DNA of 52,697 bases from assembly GCA_019424245.1 (NCBI GenBank), contig JAHYZV010000011.1:1-52697 (forward strand), written 5' to 3'. Positions 15,556-23,823 of this stretch are shown piece by piece (position 1 is the stretch's first letter; the number at the start of each line of letters is the position of its first letter). A program made the position numbers and the translations under genes. The DNA comes from Clostridiales bacterium (GTDB lineage: Bacteria; Bacillota; Clostridia; Lachnospirales; Lachnospiraceae). The notes beneath the pieces are model-generated. The model was given only the letters and a program-made list of their open reading frames with translations. It made no database searches and had not been told where the DNA came from.

Positions 15556-18225
15556 ATGGTTAAGAAGACTTTATTCAAATATAGTTCAGTATTAATGAGT
15601 GTTGTTCTTATAGCATCAACGCTTACAGCCTGTGGAACAAACACAGCATATAATCAGGTATCAAGCGAGGTTGCAGTAAGCAGTGAGGCAGCTTCTAATA
15701 CAGAAAGCATAATATCCAATGCTATTAAAAATGAGTTATCTGTATCAAACACAAGTACATTGAAGACAAATACGCGTGACGAAATGGTATATGTGTTTGG
15801 TAAGGCAGATGGAACACAGGATCACGTAACTGTAACAGAAAAGGTGACAGATGCTAATGGTGATACAACAACTAACCAGAGCAGTTCAAGTAAGAGTGCA
15901 CCTGTATCTATGAAGGTTACTTATAAGTTAAACGGTGTAGAAACAAAGCCAGAGGATATGATTGGCAAAAGTGGTAAGGTTACTATCAGATATGATTACA
16001 CTAACAATGAGAAGAAGACTATAAAAGTTAATGGAAAGTCACAGACAGCTTATGTTCCATTTACAATGATCACAGGAACTCTTCTTCCAACGGATAAATT
16101 CAGTAATGTAGAAGTTACTAACGGCAAGGTCAGCAAGGTTGGTGATAATATAATAGCACTTGGTATGACTATGCCAGGTTTAAAGGATACCTTAAACCTT
16201 AAGTTTGATGGTGAAAGCCTTGATATGGATATTCCGGAATACTTTGAAATATCAGCAGATGTTAATGACTTTGAGCTTGATATGTCTATGTCAGTAGCAA
16301 CTACAAGTGTACTCAACGACGTAGATGTAGATGACTTCTCTCTTGCAAAGCTTGAGGATAAGATGAATGAGCTTCAGTCAGCAGCAGACCAGCTTACAGA
16401 TGGAACTGTTACTCTTCAGGATGGTACCCAGACACTTGCAGACAGCATCCCAGCACTTACAGATGGTGTTAACCAGCTAAATGATGGTGCAGGAACACTT
16501 AAGAATGGTATATACGCTTATACTGATGGTGCAACAGCACTGGCAGCAGGAGCAGGCCAGCTTAAGGATGGTATCACAGCTTATACTGATGGGGCATCTA
16601 AGCTTTCAGCAGGAGCAGGCCAGCTTAAGGGTGGTCTTTCAACATATACAGCTGGAGTAGCACAGCTTGCAAAGGGTTCTGATACTCTTACAACAGGTAT
16701 TGCAGCATATACAACAGGAGCATCTAAGCTTTCAGCAGGAGCAGGAACACTCAAAAAGGGTATTGAAGACTATACAGCTGGAGTAGCACAGCTTGCAGAT
16801 GGTTCTACACAGCTTAAGGATGGTCTTTCAACATATACAGCTGGTGTAGCAGCTGCAGCATCTGGAACTGCGGATTTAAAGAGTGGTATAAATGCATACA
16901 CAACAGGAGCTAAGAATCTTGGAAATGGTGCTGCCGCTCTGAAAAAGGGTATCAATGATTATACAGCTGGTGTAACGAAGGCAGCAGATGGAGCTTTACA
17001 GGTAAGTAATGGTGTTTCACAGTTAAAGAAAATGCTTACAGATAAAATGGCTGCAGAGCTTAAAAATAATATTACTGCTTATAAAACGAACCAGAATATT
17101 ACAACTGATGTAGAAAATCTTACTAAAGCAGCTGTTCAGGCAGGTCTTAGTGATATAACAATAGCTGATGATCTTACTGTGCTTGCAAAGACTAGCGAAA
17201 CTGAAAAGATAGAAGCTAAGATTACTGAAATGTATAATAAATATCTTATAGCATATACCAATAGTGTAGTGAATAATGGTGCAGGCAGCCAGCTGACAGG
17301 TTTATATGCAAGTCAGTTAGGTCTTTTAGTAAAGGCTTCCGGTAATCAGGGGGCAGCAAGTGCACTTTCTCAGGTGGCAACACAGCTTTCAGGAAGTACA
17401 GGTTCCCTAGAGACGCTTGAAAAAGGAGCAGAAGCTGTAAGTAATGGACTTAACACTCTTAATTCCATGAATAAAACACTTAATGATGGTGCAGAACAGC
17501 TTAATGATGGCTTAGTAAAATTAAATAAGAATAATGATAATTTGAATAATGGTATTGCAAGTCTTGATACAGGCGTATCAACTCTTAATAGCAGTAATGA
17601 AAAGTTAAATACAGGAGCTTCTCAGTTACAGGCAGGTGTGGTTAAGCTTAATGAAAACAGTAAAGCACTTAATGATGGTGTTGCCCAGATAGATACAGGA
17701 CTTACAGAACTTAATGGTAATAACAAAGCACTTAATGACGGTGCAGCCCAGATAAATGGGGGACTTGTACAGCTTAATGATAACAATGATACAATCAATG
17801 GTGGTATAGACCAGATAGATAGCGGTCTTATAACACTTAATGCAAACAACAGCACACTTAATGGAGGTATTGCCCAGTTATACAACGGCTTCGCAACACT
17901 TAATGCAAACAATCCAGCTTTAAGAGATGGTTCATCACAGCTTGCTGATGGTACATCAACACTTAAGTCATCATCAGCAACCTTAGCAGATGGTGTTACA
18001 CAGCTTAATGATGGTGCTATAACCCTTAAGGATGGCATGGCTGAATTCAACGCCTCTGGTATAAAAGCTATAACAAGTCTTGTAGGAAATGATGCTGATA
18101 CAGCAGTAGATACAATCAAGGAGGTTATAAAGCTTGGTAAGAATTATAATTCATTCCTTGATAAGAAGGATGGAAAGGAAAGCTCAGTAACATTCATATA
18201 TAAGACAGCTGAGTTAACTAAATAA
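15556..18225 (+). CDS. Heptad-repeat lipoprotein partner of the MMPL exporter (YhgE/Pip-like repeats)
   Basis: This is an 889-residue surface lipoprotein with signal peptide and lipobox ASTLTAC (Cys near residue 27). Residues about 60-270 form a non-repeated domain. Two long arrays, about 273-494 and 617-834, consist of seven-residue units with Gly at every first position and Leu, Tyr or Ile at the fifth (for example GAGQLKD, GITAYTD, GASKLSA), grouped into 21-residue super-repeats. Between them lies a non-repeated helical segment. Such apolar heptad repeats occur in YhgE/Pip and MMPL-associated proteins and should form very long helical rods outside the membrane. The role as a periplasm-spanning or wall-spanning adaptor is inferred from the gene pairing. 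A ggaggaa site supports the start. Confidence 0.8.
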   Translation: MVKKTLFKYSSVLMSVVLIASTLTACGTNTAYNQVSSEVAVSSEAASNTESIISNAIKNELSVSNTSTLKTNTRDEMVYVFGKADGTQDHVTVTEKVTDANGDTTTNQSSSSKSAPVSMKVTYKLNGVETKPEDMIGKSGKVTIRYDYTNNEKKTIKVNGKSQTAYVPFTMITGTLLPTDKFSNVEVTNGKVSKVGDNIIALGMTMPGLKDTLNLKFDGESLDMDIPEYFEISADVNDFELDMSMSVATTSVLNDVDVDDFSLAKLEDKMNELQSAADQLTDGTVTLQDGTQTLADSIPALTDGVNQLNDGAGTLKNGIYAYTDGATALAAGAGQLKDGITAYTDGASKLSAGAGQLKGGLSTYTAGVAQLAKGSDTLTTGIAAYTTGASKLSAGAGTLKKGIEDYTAGVAQLADGSTQLKDGLSTYTAGVAAAASGTADLKSGINAYTTGAKNLGNGAAALKKGINDYTAGVTKAADGALQVSNGVSQLKKMLTDKMAAELKNNITAYKTNQNITTDVENLTKAAVQAGLSDITIADDLTVLAKTSETEKIEAKITEMYNKYLIAYTNSVVNNGAGSQLTGLYASQLGLLVKASGNQGAASALSQVATQLSGSTGSLETLEKGAEAVSNGLNTLNSMNKTLNDGAEQLNDGLVKLNKNNDNLNNGIASLDTGVSTLNSSNEKLNTGASQLQAGVVKLNENSKALNDGVAQIDTGLTELNGNNKALNDGAAQINGGLVQLNDNNDTINGGIDQIDSGLITLNANNSTLNGGIAQLYNGFATLNANNPALRDGSSQLADGTSTLKSSSATLADGVTQLNDGAITLKDGMAEFNASGIKAITSLVGNDADTAVDTIKEVIKLGKNYNSFLDKKDGKESSVTFIYKTAELTK
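16372..17040 (+). repeat. Heptad repeat array 1 in the lipoprotein gene (63-bp super-repeats)
   Basis: The DNA shows repeated 21-nt units combined into 63-bp periods; stretches such as gcatctaagctttcagcagg and acatatacagctgg recur nearly exactly. They encode Gly-starting heptads. The nearly identical nucleotide copies suggest recent expansion or gene conversion and may vary between strains. Confidence 0.85.
17403..18060 (+). repeat. Heptad repeat array 2 in the lipoprotein gene
   Basis: A second array has the same 7-residue and 21-residue periodicity but is Asn/Asp rich (LNDGLVKLNKNNDNLNNG type). Units such as cttaatgatggt and aacaataac recur. Base similarity between copies is lower than in array 1, suggesting it is older. 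Confidence 0.8.
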
Positions 18226-18262
18226 TCAGGCTTACTTTTCCAAAACTCTCATATATATAATT

Positions 18263-18346
18263 GCCGGACAGTCCGGCGGAAAGATTAACAATCTTTCAAA
18301 AAGGGGATATCGCATTAAGAAAATTAGTGCGGTGTCCCCTTTTTTA
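18263..18346. terminator. Terminator cluster between the lipoprotein and GH127 genes
   Basis: Three consecutive inverted repeats are present: gccggac-a-gtccggc (18263-18277), gaaagatt-aac-aatctttc (18279-18297), and a long hairpin at 18298-18346 pairing aaaaaggggatatcgcatta with its imperfect complement, followed by a T run. A matching A run on the other side means it can also stop the opposing GH127 gene, whose stop codon is at 18350. Confidence 0.85.
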
Positions 18347-18349
18347 TTA

Positions 18350-20278
18350 TTAGTCACGTACCCAAACCATCATTTCACCAGTATGTCTGTTATCCCATGC
18401 ATAATAAGGTATCCAGAGTAAATCTTTATCTTCATATTCAGGATTGGTATTGTCAATATATAAATCATCACTATCGGATTCTTTTATCTTACGTCCAGTA
18501 GCGGATATCGTTACTATTCCACCGAGCATATTAGGTCGGTATTCTTCCTTGAATTGTGTTGAAGCAGGCATTTCAATTTCGTGGAGATTATTTCCATTAT
18601 CCTCTTCTTCAAGACAATAAACTACAGGTCCACGCATTACAGTTATTTTTCCAATGTTCTCACGTACTTTAGGATTGGAACGTACAACACGTGCTGTAAT
18701 GTCCATATTAAATTCAACAGTATGTGTATTGTTCCAGTTTGCCTCTATGTAAGCATAACCATCATTTAATGTATAATCAGCTGGTTTACCATCAACATTT
18801 ATAGTATAGTTATGGCACCATGATGGAATGTGTAGTGCAAGCTTCCATATATCATTTCTTGTACTGTCTATATTAAGCTTTATATTACCATCCCATGGAT
18901 AATTGCTGTGCATGCTTATTTTAGTAGTGTTATCAAATACATTTGCCTGATTGCCTATATACAGATTAACATACAGACTGTTGGAATTCTCTGTATAAAT
19001 ATATGAACCAAGAGATTCAACAAGTCTTGCAAGGTTAGGAGGGCAGCAGGCACAAGAAAACCATGTCTGTCTTTTAACCTTGACATGTCTGAAAGCCTGA
19101 ATCTTTTCATTCTTTTCTGGATACACCTCCAAAGGATTAACATAGAAGAAGCTCTTGCCATCAAGTGACATGCCGCTTATTGTTCCATTGTATAAAAGTT
19201 TCTCCATTACATCGGCATATTCACCCTTTTGTTCCATTTTAAGCATACGGAGTGCAAAGAACACCATAGCTACAGATGCACATGTTTCACCATAAACAAG
19301 GTCATTAGGAAGGTCATAATCTATGGTAAATGATTCACCATATGATGAGGAACCAAGAGCACCGGTTATAAACATTTTTTTGTGAACTATATTATCCCAT
19401 AATTTCTTACAGGTTGTATACAACTCTTCATCGTCAGAAGCTCTTGCAACATCAGCAATGCCTGAATACAGATAAACGGCTCTTACAGCATGTCCAACAG
19501 CCTCACCTCTGCCACGTACCAGCTTACCTGCCTGGTAATAATCGAATTTAAAGTAGCTGTCCCTCCATTTCCAGATGTTATTATATTTCTTAATTTCACC
19601 ATCAAAATAACATGGCTGTTTTCCGCGTTCATTTATAAAATATGCCGCGAGATTTAAGTACTTTTCATCATGTGTAATGTTATACAGGCGCATAAGAGCC
19701 ATTTCGATTATTTCGTGTCCTGGGTAAGCGTGAAGTTTATCATCCTCTGGTCCAAAGATGGAATCTATGTAGTCAACAAATCTTATCATGGCATCAAGAA
19801 GCTTACGCTTTCCGGTTATCTCATAGTAAGCAACAGCCGCTTCAAGCATATGGCCGGCACAATATAATTCATGATTTCCCATAATATTAGTCCATCTTTT
19901 ATCAAGACCATTGATAGTGTAATATGTGCCAATATAACCATCTGACTGTTGTGTACTTACTATAAGATCGATTGCTTCATCAATCTGTTTCTCAAGGCTG
20001 CTATCAGGGTGCCACTTTAGTGAGTATGCAGCAGCCTCTATCCATTTATATAAATCACTGTCCTGAAATACCTTCCCATGGAATTCACCCTGGGATATCC
20101 CAGCTGCTATTTTGAAATTTTCAATACAGTGGCTCGGTTCTATATCTGGAATAGCATCATTTAAAGCATTCCATTGGTATGGAAGCATCTGGGTACGCGT
20201 TGTTTCCATAATAGGACTAAAGAAACCATCGTTAACCTTGACATCTTTTACAGATTGTGTGTAAAAATCTTTGTTCAT
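18350..20278 (-). CDS. GH127 beta-L-arabinofuranosidase (DUF1680)
   Basis: This 642-residue cytoplasmic glycoside hydrolase removes terminal beta-L-arabinofuranose, as found in arabino-oligosaccharides and glycoproteins of plant walls. Residues that can be matched to the Bifidobacterium HypBA1 enzyme are present: E315 in YGESF (acid/base), E331 and C333 in YGETCAS, and C411-C412 in CACCPPN (zinc ligands and Cys nucleophile). An (alpha/alpha)6 barrel is followed by beta domains. There is no signal peptide, so substrates must be imported. A clear aaaggagg site precedes the ATG. It is divergent from an AraC regulator that probably controls it, and it fits the pectin side-chain theme of the window. 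Confidence 0.9.
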   Translation of the reverse strand: MNKDFYTQSVKDVKVNDGFFSPIMETTRTQMLPYQWNALNDAIPDIEPSHCIENFKIAAGISQGEFHGKVFQDSDLYKWIEAAAYSLKWHPDSSLEKQIDEAIDLIVSTQQSDGYIGTYYTINGLDKRWTNIMGNHELYCAGHMLEAAVAYYEITGKRKLLDAMIRFVDYIDSIFGPEDDKLHAYPGHEIIEMALMRLYNITHDEKYLNLAAYFINERGKQPCYFDGEIKKYNNIWKWRDSYFKFDYYQAGKLVRGRGEAVGHAVRAVYLYSGIADVARASDDEELYTTCKKLWDNIVHKKMFITGALGSSSYGESFTIDYDLPNDLVYGETCASVAMVFFALRMLKMEQKGEYADVMEKLLYNGTISGMSLDGKSFFYVNPLEVYPEKNEKIQAFRHVKVKRQTWFSCACCPPNLARLVESLGSYIYTENSNSLYVNLYIGNQANVFDNTTKISMHSNYPWDGNIKLNIDSTRNDIWKLALHIPSWCHNYTINVDGKPADYTLNDGYAYIEANWNNTHTVEFNMDITARVVRSNPKVRENIGKITVMRGPVVYCLEEEDNGNNLHEIEMPASTQFKEEYRPNMLGGIVTISATGRKIKESDSDDLYIDNTNPEYEDKDLLWIPYYAWDNRHTGEMMVWVRD

Positions 20279-20385
20279 AATAAGAACCTCCTTTATTATT
20301 AATATGAATTATTGTAAAATAATTTTGATTAATTAGGTGAATAGTAGTTTTTATTACTTATATATATTATATTAATGAGTAAAGC

Positions 20386-20492
20386 TTGATATCAACTGAT
20401 AAAACTTATATATGGTGAAAAAAACTTAGATATATAAAGAAGCATAAAATATGTTTTAAATAAGCTTTATATTGAAATATAAACTTAGATAT
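20386..20492 (+). promoter_or_regulatory. Divergent GH127/AraC control region with direct repeats
   Basis: TTGATA (20386-20391), a 17-bp spacer and TATATG (20409-20414) form a candidate promoter for the AraC gene. The sequence aaacttaKatat occurs three times in direct orientation (20402-20413, 20422-20433, 20481-20492), and a weaker relative (agcttgatat) is near 20383. Direct repeats about two turns apart are what AraC-type proteins bind. The remaining bases of the 239-bp gap are AT rich, with no other recognised element. Confidence 0.45.
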
Positions 20493-20517
20493 GAAATAGG
20501 AGGACAGGACTAACAAA

Positions 20518-21363
20518 ATGAAATATATAGTTTTTTCACAGAATGAGCCACTAACATATTTATCTTGTGGACAGCTGGTACGTGACAGAAATTTTCTGCA
20601 TCCAAGAAGATGTATAGATTCATATGTACTTATTGTAGTTGTAAGGGGAAGTCTTTATATAGTACAGGATAATACTAAGTATGTAGTTTCAGAGAATCAA
20701 TATATAATATTAAGAAGCAATACTCTTCATTATGGTTACAATAGTTCAACAGAATATCTTCAATATTATTGGACACATTTTTATGTACCAGAAGGATCAT
20801 ATGTCTGTGATGATGACATGAAAACTTTTGAACATGAAGCTGATGATAATTATATATTACCTGAGTATGGAGATTTAAAATATAGTAAAAGAGTACAGCT
20901 TCTGTTTTTACAGCTGTTGGATGAATCATTCAGAAAATCACAGGTTAAGAGTAAGTTTATGGATTACTTTCTAACCTGTCTTTTAATGGAGTTATCAGGT
21001 GAATTCAAAGAACAGGAGAATAAAGATATATCAGAAGAAATAAGTAATATTAAAAAATGGATTCACAATAACTATAATCAATCTATTACAGTTGCTAAGA
21101 TTGCAGAATTGTTTCATTATAATCCAGATTACCTGTCAAATATGTTTAAAAAGACAGCACACATTTCACTAAAGAGATATATTAATGAAGTAAGAATAAA
21201 TGAAGCTAAGAATATTCTGATATCTACAGAATATTCACTTAAAGAGATAGCATTTCAGTGTGCTTTTAATGATGAAAAATATTTTCTTAAGGTGTTTAAG
21301 AAGATAGAGGGAGTATCACCAACAGAATATAAAAAAGCATTTTTTAAGAAAAAGAATGTTTAG
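20518..21363 (+). CDS. AraC family transcriptional regulator
   Basis: This is a 281-residue regulator with an N-terminal cupin-like sensor (residues about 1-150, beta-rich, with SLYIVQDNTKYVVSENQYIIL) and two C-terminal helix-turn-helix motifs: ITVAKIAELFHYNPDYLSNMFKK, then YSLKEIAFQCAFNDEKYFLKVFKK ending in the hallmark GVSPTEYKK. It probably senses a sugar, perhaps arabinose-containing, and controls the divergent GH127 gene. An aggagg sequence lies about 14 nt before the ATG, a little further than usual. Its stop overlaps the convergent MarR gene by 4 bp. Confidence 0.92.
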   Translation: MKYIVFSQNEPLTYLSCGQLVRDRNFLHPRRCIDSYVLIVVVRGSLYIVQDNTKYVVSENQYIILRSNTLHYGYNSSTEYLQYYWTHFYVPEGSYVCDDDMKTFEHEADDNYILPEYGDLKYSKRVQLLFLQLLDESFRKSQVKSKFMDYFLTCLLMELSGEFKEQENKDISEEISNIKKWIHNNYNQSITVAKIAELFHYNPDYLSNMFKKTAHISLKRYINEVRINEAKNILISTEYSLKEIAFQCAFNDEKYFLKVFKKIEGVSPTEYKKAFFKKKNV

Positions 21364-21794
21364 AAGCTTTTGAAATATTCTTCCAGTCTTGTAAATGTCT
21401 TAGTAAGTGCAATGGCTTCACTTTCGCTTAAGTCTTCTGTGATGTAGTTAATCATATCTTTGTGGAACTTTTTGTGATGATTATATGCAGCAATCCCTTT
21501 ATCAGTAAGTGATGCATATACAATACGGCGGTCTTTTTCGCCACGTGTTCTGATAACGTATCCTTTTTTAACAAGTCCGTTAATGCCAACTGTAAGCGTA
21601 CCCATAGTAACACCAAGAGCCTTGGATATGGTACCCATGGTTCTAGGCTCACCTATTCCGATAGCTTCTATAATGTGCATATCGGTCACGGAAATATCCT
21701 TGAATTCATCTGTTATTAAAGCTTTTTCTTCTATATTCATAATATCGTTAAACAACGTAACAAGTATAGAATTTAATGATTCGTAAATGTCCAT
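21360..21794 (-). CDS. MarR family transcriptional regulator
   Basis: This is a 144-residue winged-helix regulator. The DNA-binding part reads VTDMHIIEAIGIGEPRTMGTISKALGVTMGTLTVGINGLVKKGYV, and the wing is RTRGEKDRRIVYASLTDKG. The start is placed at ATG 21794, nine bases after aaggtg; a GTG at 21806 overlaps this site. The truncated transporter gene lies upstream on the same strand and may have been its original partner. MarR proteins commonly regulate an adjacent transporter or fatty-acid genes; the target here is unknown. Confidence 0.88.
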   Translation of the reverse strand: MDIYESLNSILVTLFNDIMNIEEKALITDEFKDISVTDMHIIEAIGIGEPRTMGTISKALGVTMGTLTVGINGLVKKGYVIRTRGEKDRRIVYASLTDKGIAAYNHHKKFHKDMINYITEDLSESEAIALTKTFTRLEEYFKSF

Positions 21795-21868
21795 AAAAGC
21801 ACTCACCTTTATATAAAATTAACGTAAAAAACTAATTACATTATATATTACAATAAGGGTTAATGCAA

Positions 21869-21935
21869 CAAAATACTACACCTCTTTAAACCACTTTTAT
21901 TTTCTGCTGGTTATAAAATAAGGTGTAGTATTTTG
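21869..21935. repeat. 15-bp perfect inverted repeat around a 37-bp core
   Basis: The arm caaaatactacacct at 21869-21883 is exactly complementary to aggtgtagtattttg at 21921-21935. The core carries the stop codon of the truncated transporter gene. The A-rich and T-rich ends could make it a bidirectional terminator with a long loop, or it may be a small inserted element. Confidence 0.5.
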
Positions 21936-22451
21936 ACATAAATTATCTGTTCGTTTTTTAGCTTTTACTGCAAAGGTATAAAGTGTCTGACCTGCATAGG
22001 TTTTTCCAACATTTAACTTAATGCTTGCTTTTGCAGGAAGTGTACCAGAATAATTGTATACATTACTTCCAACAAGACCAAGAAGTATAAAAAGAATAAT
22101 TCCTCCGTGAAATATATATTCAAATGACTTACTGCATGTAATGAGTATTGTGAAAAAAACAGAGAGTAAGCCTGCTAAAATCATCAGAATGTTCTGAAGC
22201 CTGCTGCTTAAGAAATGTTTAAGCAGAGGATATAATAAAAAACCTGCTGTACTGACACCAAGTACATAATTCTGGGAAAGCGTGGCTTTTTGTTCTGATA
22301 CAAGAAGAGAAAGCTCATTCACAAACATATATTCAACACTTAAGAAAATAAATGTAAATAATCCCATTAAAACAATAGCATAGATATGTGGCAGACTGGT
22401 TAATGTTTTAATACTGCCACCTTTTACAGTGTCCCTCTGAGGTGAATTCAT
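21897..22451 (-). pseudogene. Truncated MFS-type transporter (N-terminal four helices only)
   Basis: The reading frame encodes four hydrophobic helices (about residues 24-46, 64-85, 87-110 and 114-137 of 184). These look like the first part of a major facilitator family permease, normally about 400 aa with 12 helices. After YNYSGTLPAKASIKLNVGKTYAG the sequence becomes polar (KAKKRTDNLCQNTTPYF) and ends inside an inverted repeat, so the gene appears broken at its 3' end. A good ggagg site precedes ATG 22451, so the fragment could still be translated. Family assignment rests on hydropathy and general style, not on a firm motif. Confidence 0.5.
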
Positions 22452-22676
22452 ATGATAATCCTCCATTCTTGCATAAATTATATATTTGAAAGTGTGTTAA
22501 GTCAATGCAGGTTACAGTAAGCTAAAAAAATACAGTTTGCATTTTTACCTGCTGCGTAGTATCATTTAATGGAGTATTATTTTTTTGGACAGAGCAATAA
22601 ATGCAGTTTATTGTTAATGTATATAAAATATTACTTAATATTAGGTTTAATAGTTTAATGATAGATGGAGGCACAT
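22452..22676. promoter_or_regulatory. Divergent intergenic region upstream of kdgK
   Basis: This AT-rich gap holds a weak promoter candidate for kdgK (TTGGAC, then TATTGT after 18 bp, near 22584-22613) and a spaced inverted pair, gcaggt and acctgc, at about 22507 and 22549 that might be a repressor site. I see no known riboswitch. Assignments are tentative. Confidence 0.3.
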
Positions 22677-23693
22677 ATGAAGTTCATAGCAATTGGCGAA
22701 TTGATGTTAAGATTATCACCACCTAACTATGAGAAGATAGTTACAACCCACAATTTCATCGTTAATTATGGTGGAGCAGAGGCGAATGTAGCGGTTTCCT
22801 TAGCTAACCTTGGTGTTGATTCAACATTTTTTACTGTATTACCTAATACAGATCTTGGTAAGTCTTGTATTAACTACCTTAAGGCTAATGATGTACATAC
22901 TAAGCATATTATTAAGGCTGACGGAAGAATGGGACTTTACTATCTTGAGGAAGGCGTTTCAGTAAGACCTTCACAGGTAATATATGATAGAGGAAGTTCA
23001 GCATTTGCTGAATATGATTATAAGGATGTAGACTTTGAGAATATTTTAAAGGATTACGACTGGTTACACTTAAGTGGCATCACACCTGCACTTTCATATA
23101 ACTGCCGCCGTCTTATAGATAAGGCTATCAAGGCAGCTAAGAAGCTTGGGCTTACAGTAAGCTTTGATCCTAACTTCAGAAGTACATTATGGTCTTTTGA
23201 AACTGCAAGGGATGTACTCAGCAGATATCTTCCATATGTAGATGTACTTATTGGTATTGAACCTATTCATGTATATAATGAAGATGGAACAGATGTTAAG
23301 GATGGTCTTACTATGGACCCATCATTTGAGGATATGGACAGAGTGTTTAAGGCTATTGATGAGCAGTACCATATGAAGGCAATTGCAAGAACAGTACGTT
23401 ATGTTCATTCAGGAAGTAATAACTCTCTTAAGGCTTTCTACTATGCTGACGGAAAGACTTATGAAAGCAAGACACTCAACTTTGAGATTGTTGACCGTGT
23501 TGGTGGTGGAGATGCATTCTCTTCTGGTCTTATCTATGCTCTTATGCAGAATGACTGGAAGCACGAAGATATCGTCAACTTCGCAGTAGCTTCTTCAGTA
23601 ATGAAGCACGCTATCCGCGGCGATACTAACATCACAAGCGTTGGCCAGATTAAGAGGCTTATGAATAATGCATCATTTGATGTACAGAGATAA
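22677..23693 (+). CDS. kdgK: 2-keto-3-deoxygluconate kinase (PfkB family)
   Basis: KdgK phosphorylates KDG, the product of pectin and uronate breakdown, to KDPG for cleavage to pyruvate and glyceraldehyde 3-phosphate. The PfkB fold is evident: AIGELMLRLSPPN at the start, YGGAEANVAVSLANLG (signature 1 region), DPNFRSTLW and DRVGGGDAFSSGLIY (signature 2 with the catalytic Asp). At 338 aa it has family length. The start is set at ATG 22677, five bases after ggagg, not the ATG 22665 that overlaps that site. The pectate lyase upstream in the window supports the KDG assignment over other PfkB sugars. Confidence 0.85.
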   Translation: MKFIAIGELMLRLSPPNYEKIVTTHNFIVNYGGAEANVAVSLANLGVDSTFFTVLPNTDLGKSCINYLKANDVHTKHIIKADGRMGLYYLEEGVSVRPSQVIYDRGSSAFAEYDYKDVDFENILKDYDWLHLSGITPALSYNCRRLIDKAIKAAKKLGLTVSFDPNFRSTLWSFETARDVLSRYLPYVDVLIGIEPIHVYNEDGTDVKDGLTMDPSFEDMDRVFKAIDEQYHMKAIARTVRYVHSGSNNSLKAFYYADGKTYESKTLNFEIVDRVGGGDAFSSGLIYALMQNDWKHEDIVNFAVASSVMKHAIRGDTNITSVGQIKRLMNNASFDVQR

Positions 23694-23722
23694 TGAACGC
23701 GGGTCATTAGTCATACAGAAGG

Positions 23723-23771
23723 AAGGTCTAAGGAAAATCAAGTACTTGAATAATGATTTTCCCTAGACCTT
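23723..23771 (+). terminator. Terminator-like hairpin after kdgK
   Basis: An 18-bp stem with one mismatch (aaggtcta plus ggaaaatca paired with tgattttcc plus tagacctt) has a 13-nt loop. It lies 30 bp after the stop codon. The T run is short, so termination efficiency is uncertain. Confidence 0.7.
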
Positions 23772-23823
23772 ATTCATATGAGATTAATAACAGATAGATT
23801 ATGGTTAATATACCGGAGGATAT

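Noticed and set aside
16372..18060. Possible repeat array of CRISPR or satellite type
   Set aside because: The periodicity is codon-based and encodes continuous heptads within a clear lipoprotein gene.
23694..23823. Purine riboswitch before the NCS2 permease
   Set aside because: The conserved purine-aptamer core words are absent; only a terminator-like hairpin is seen.
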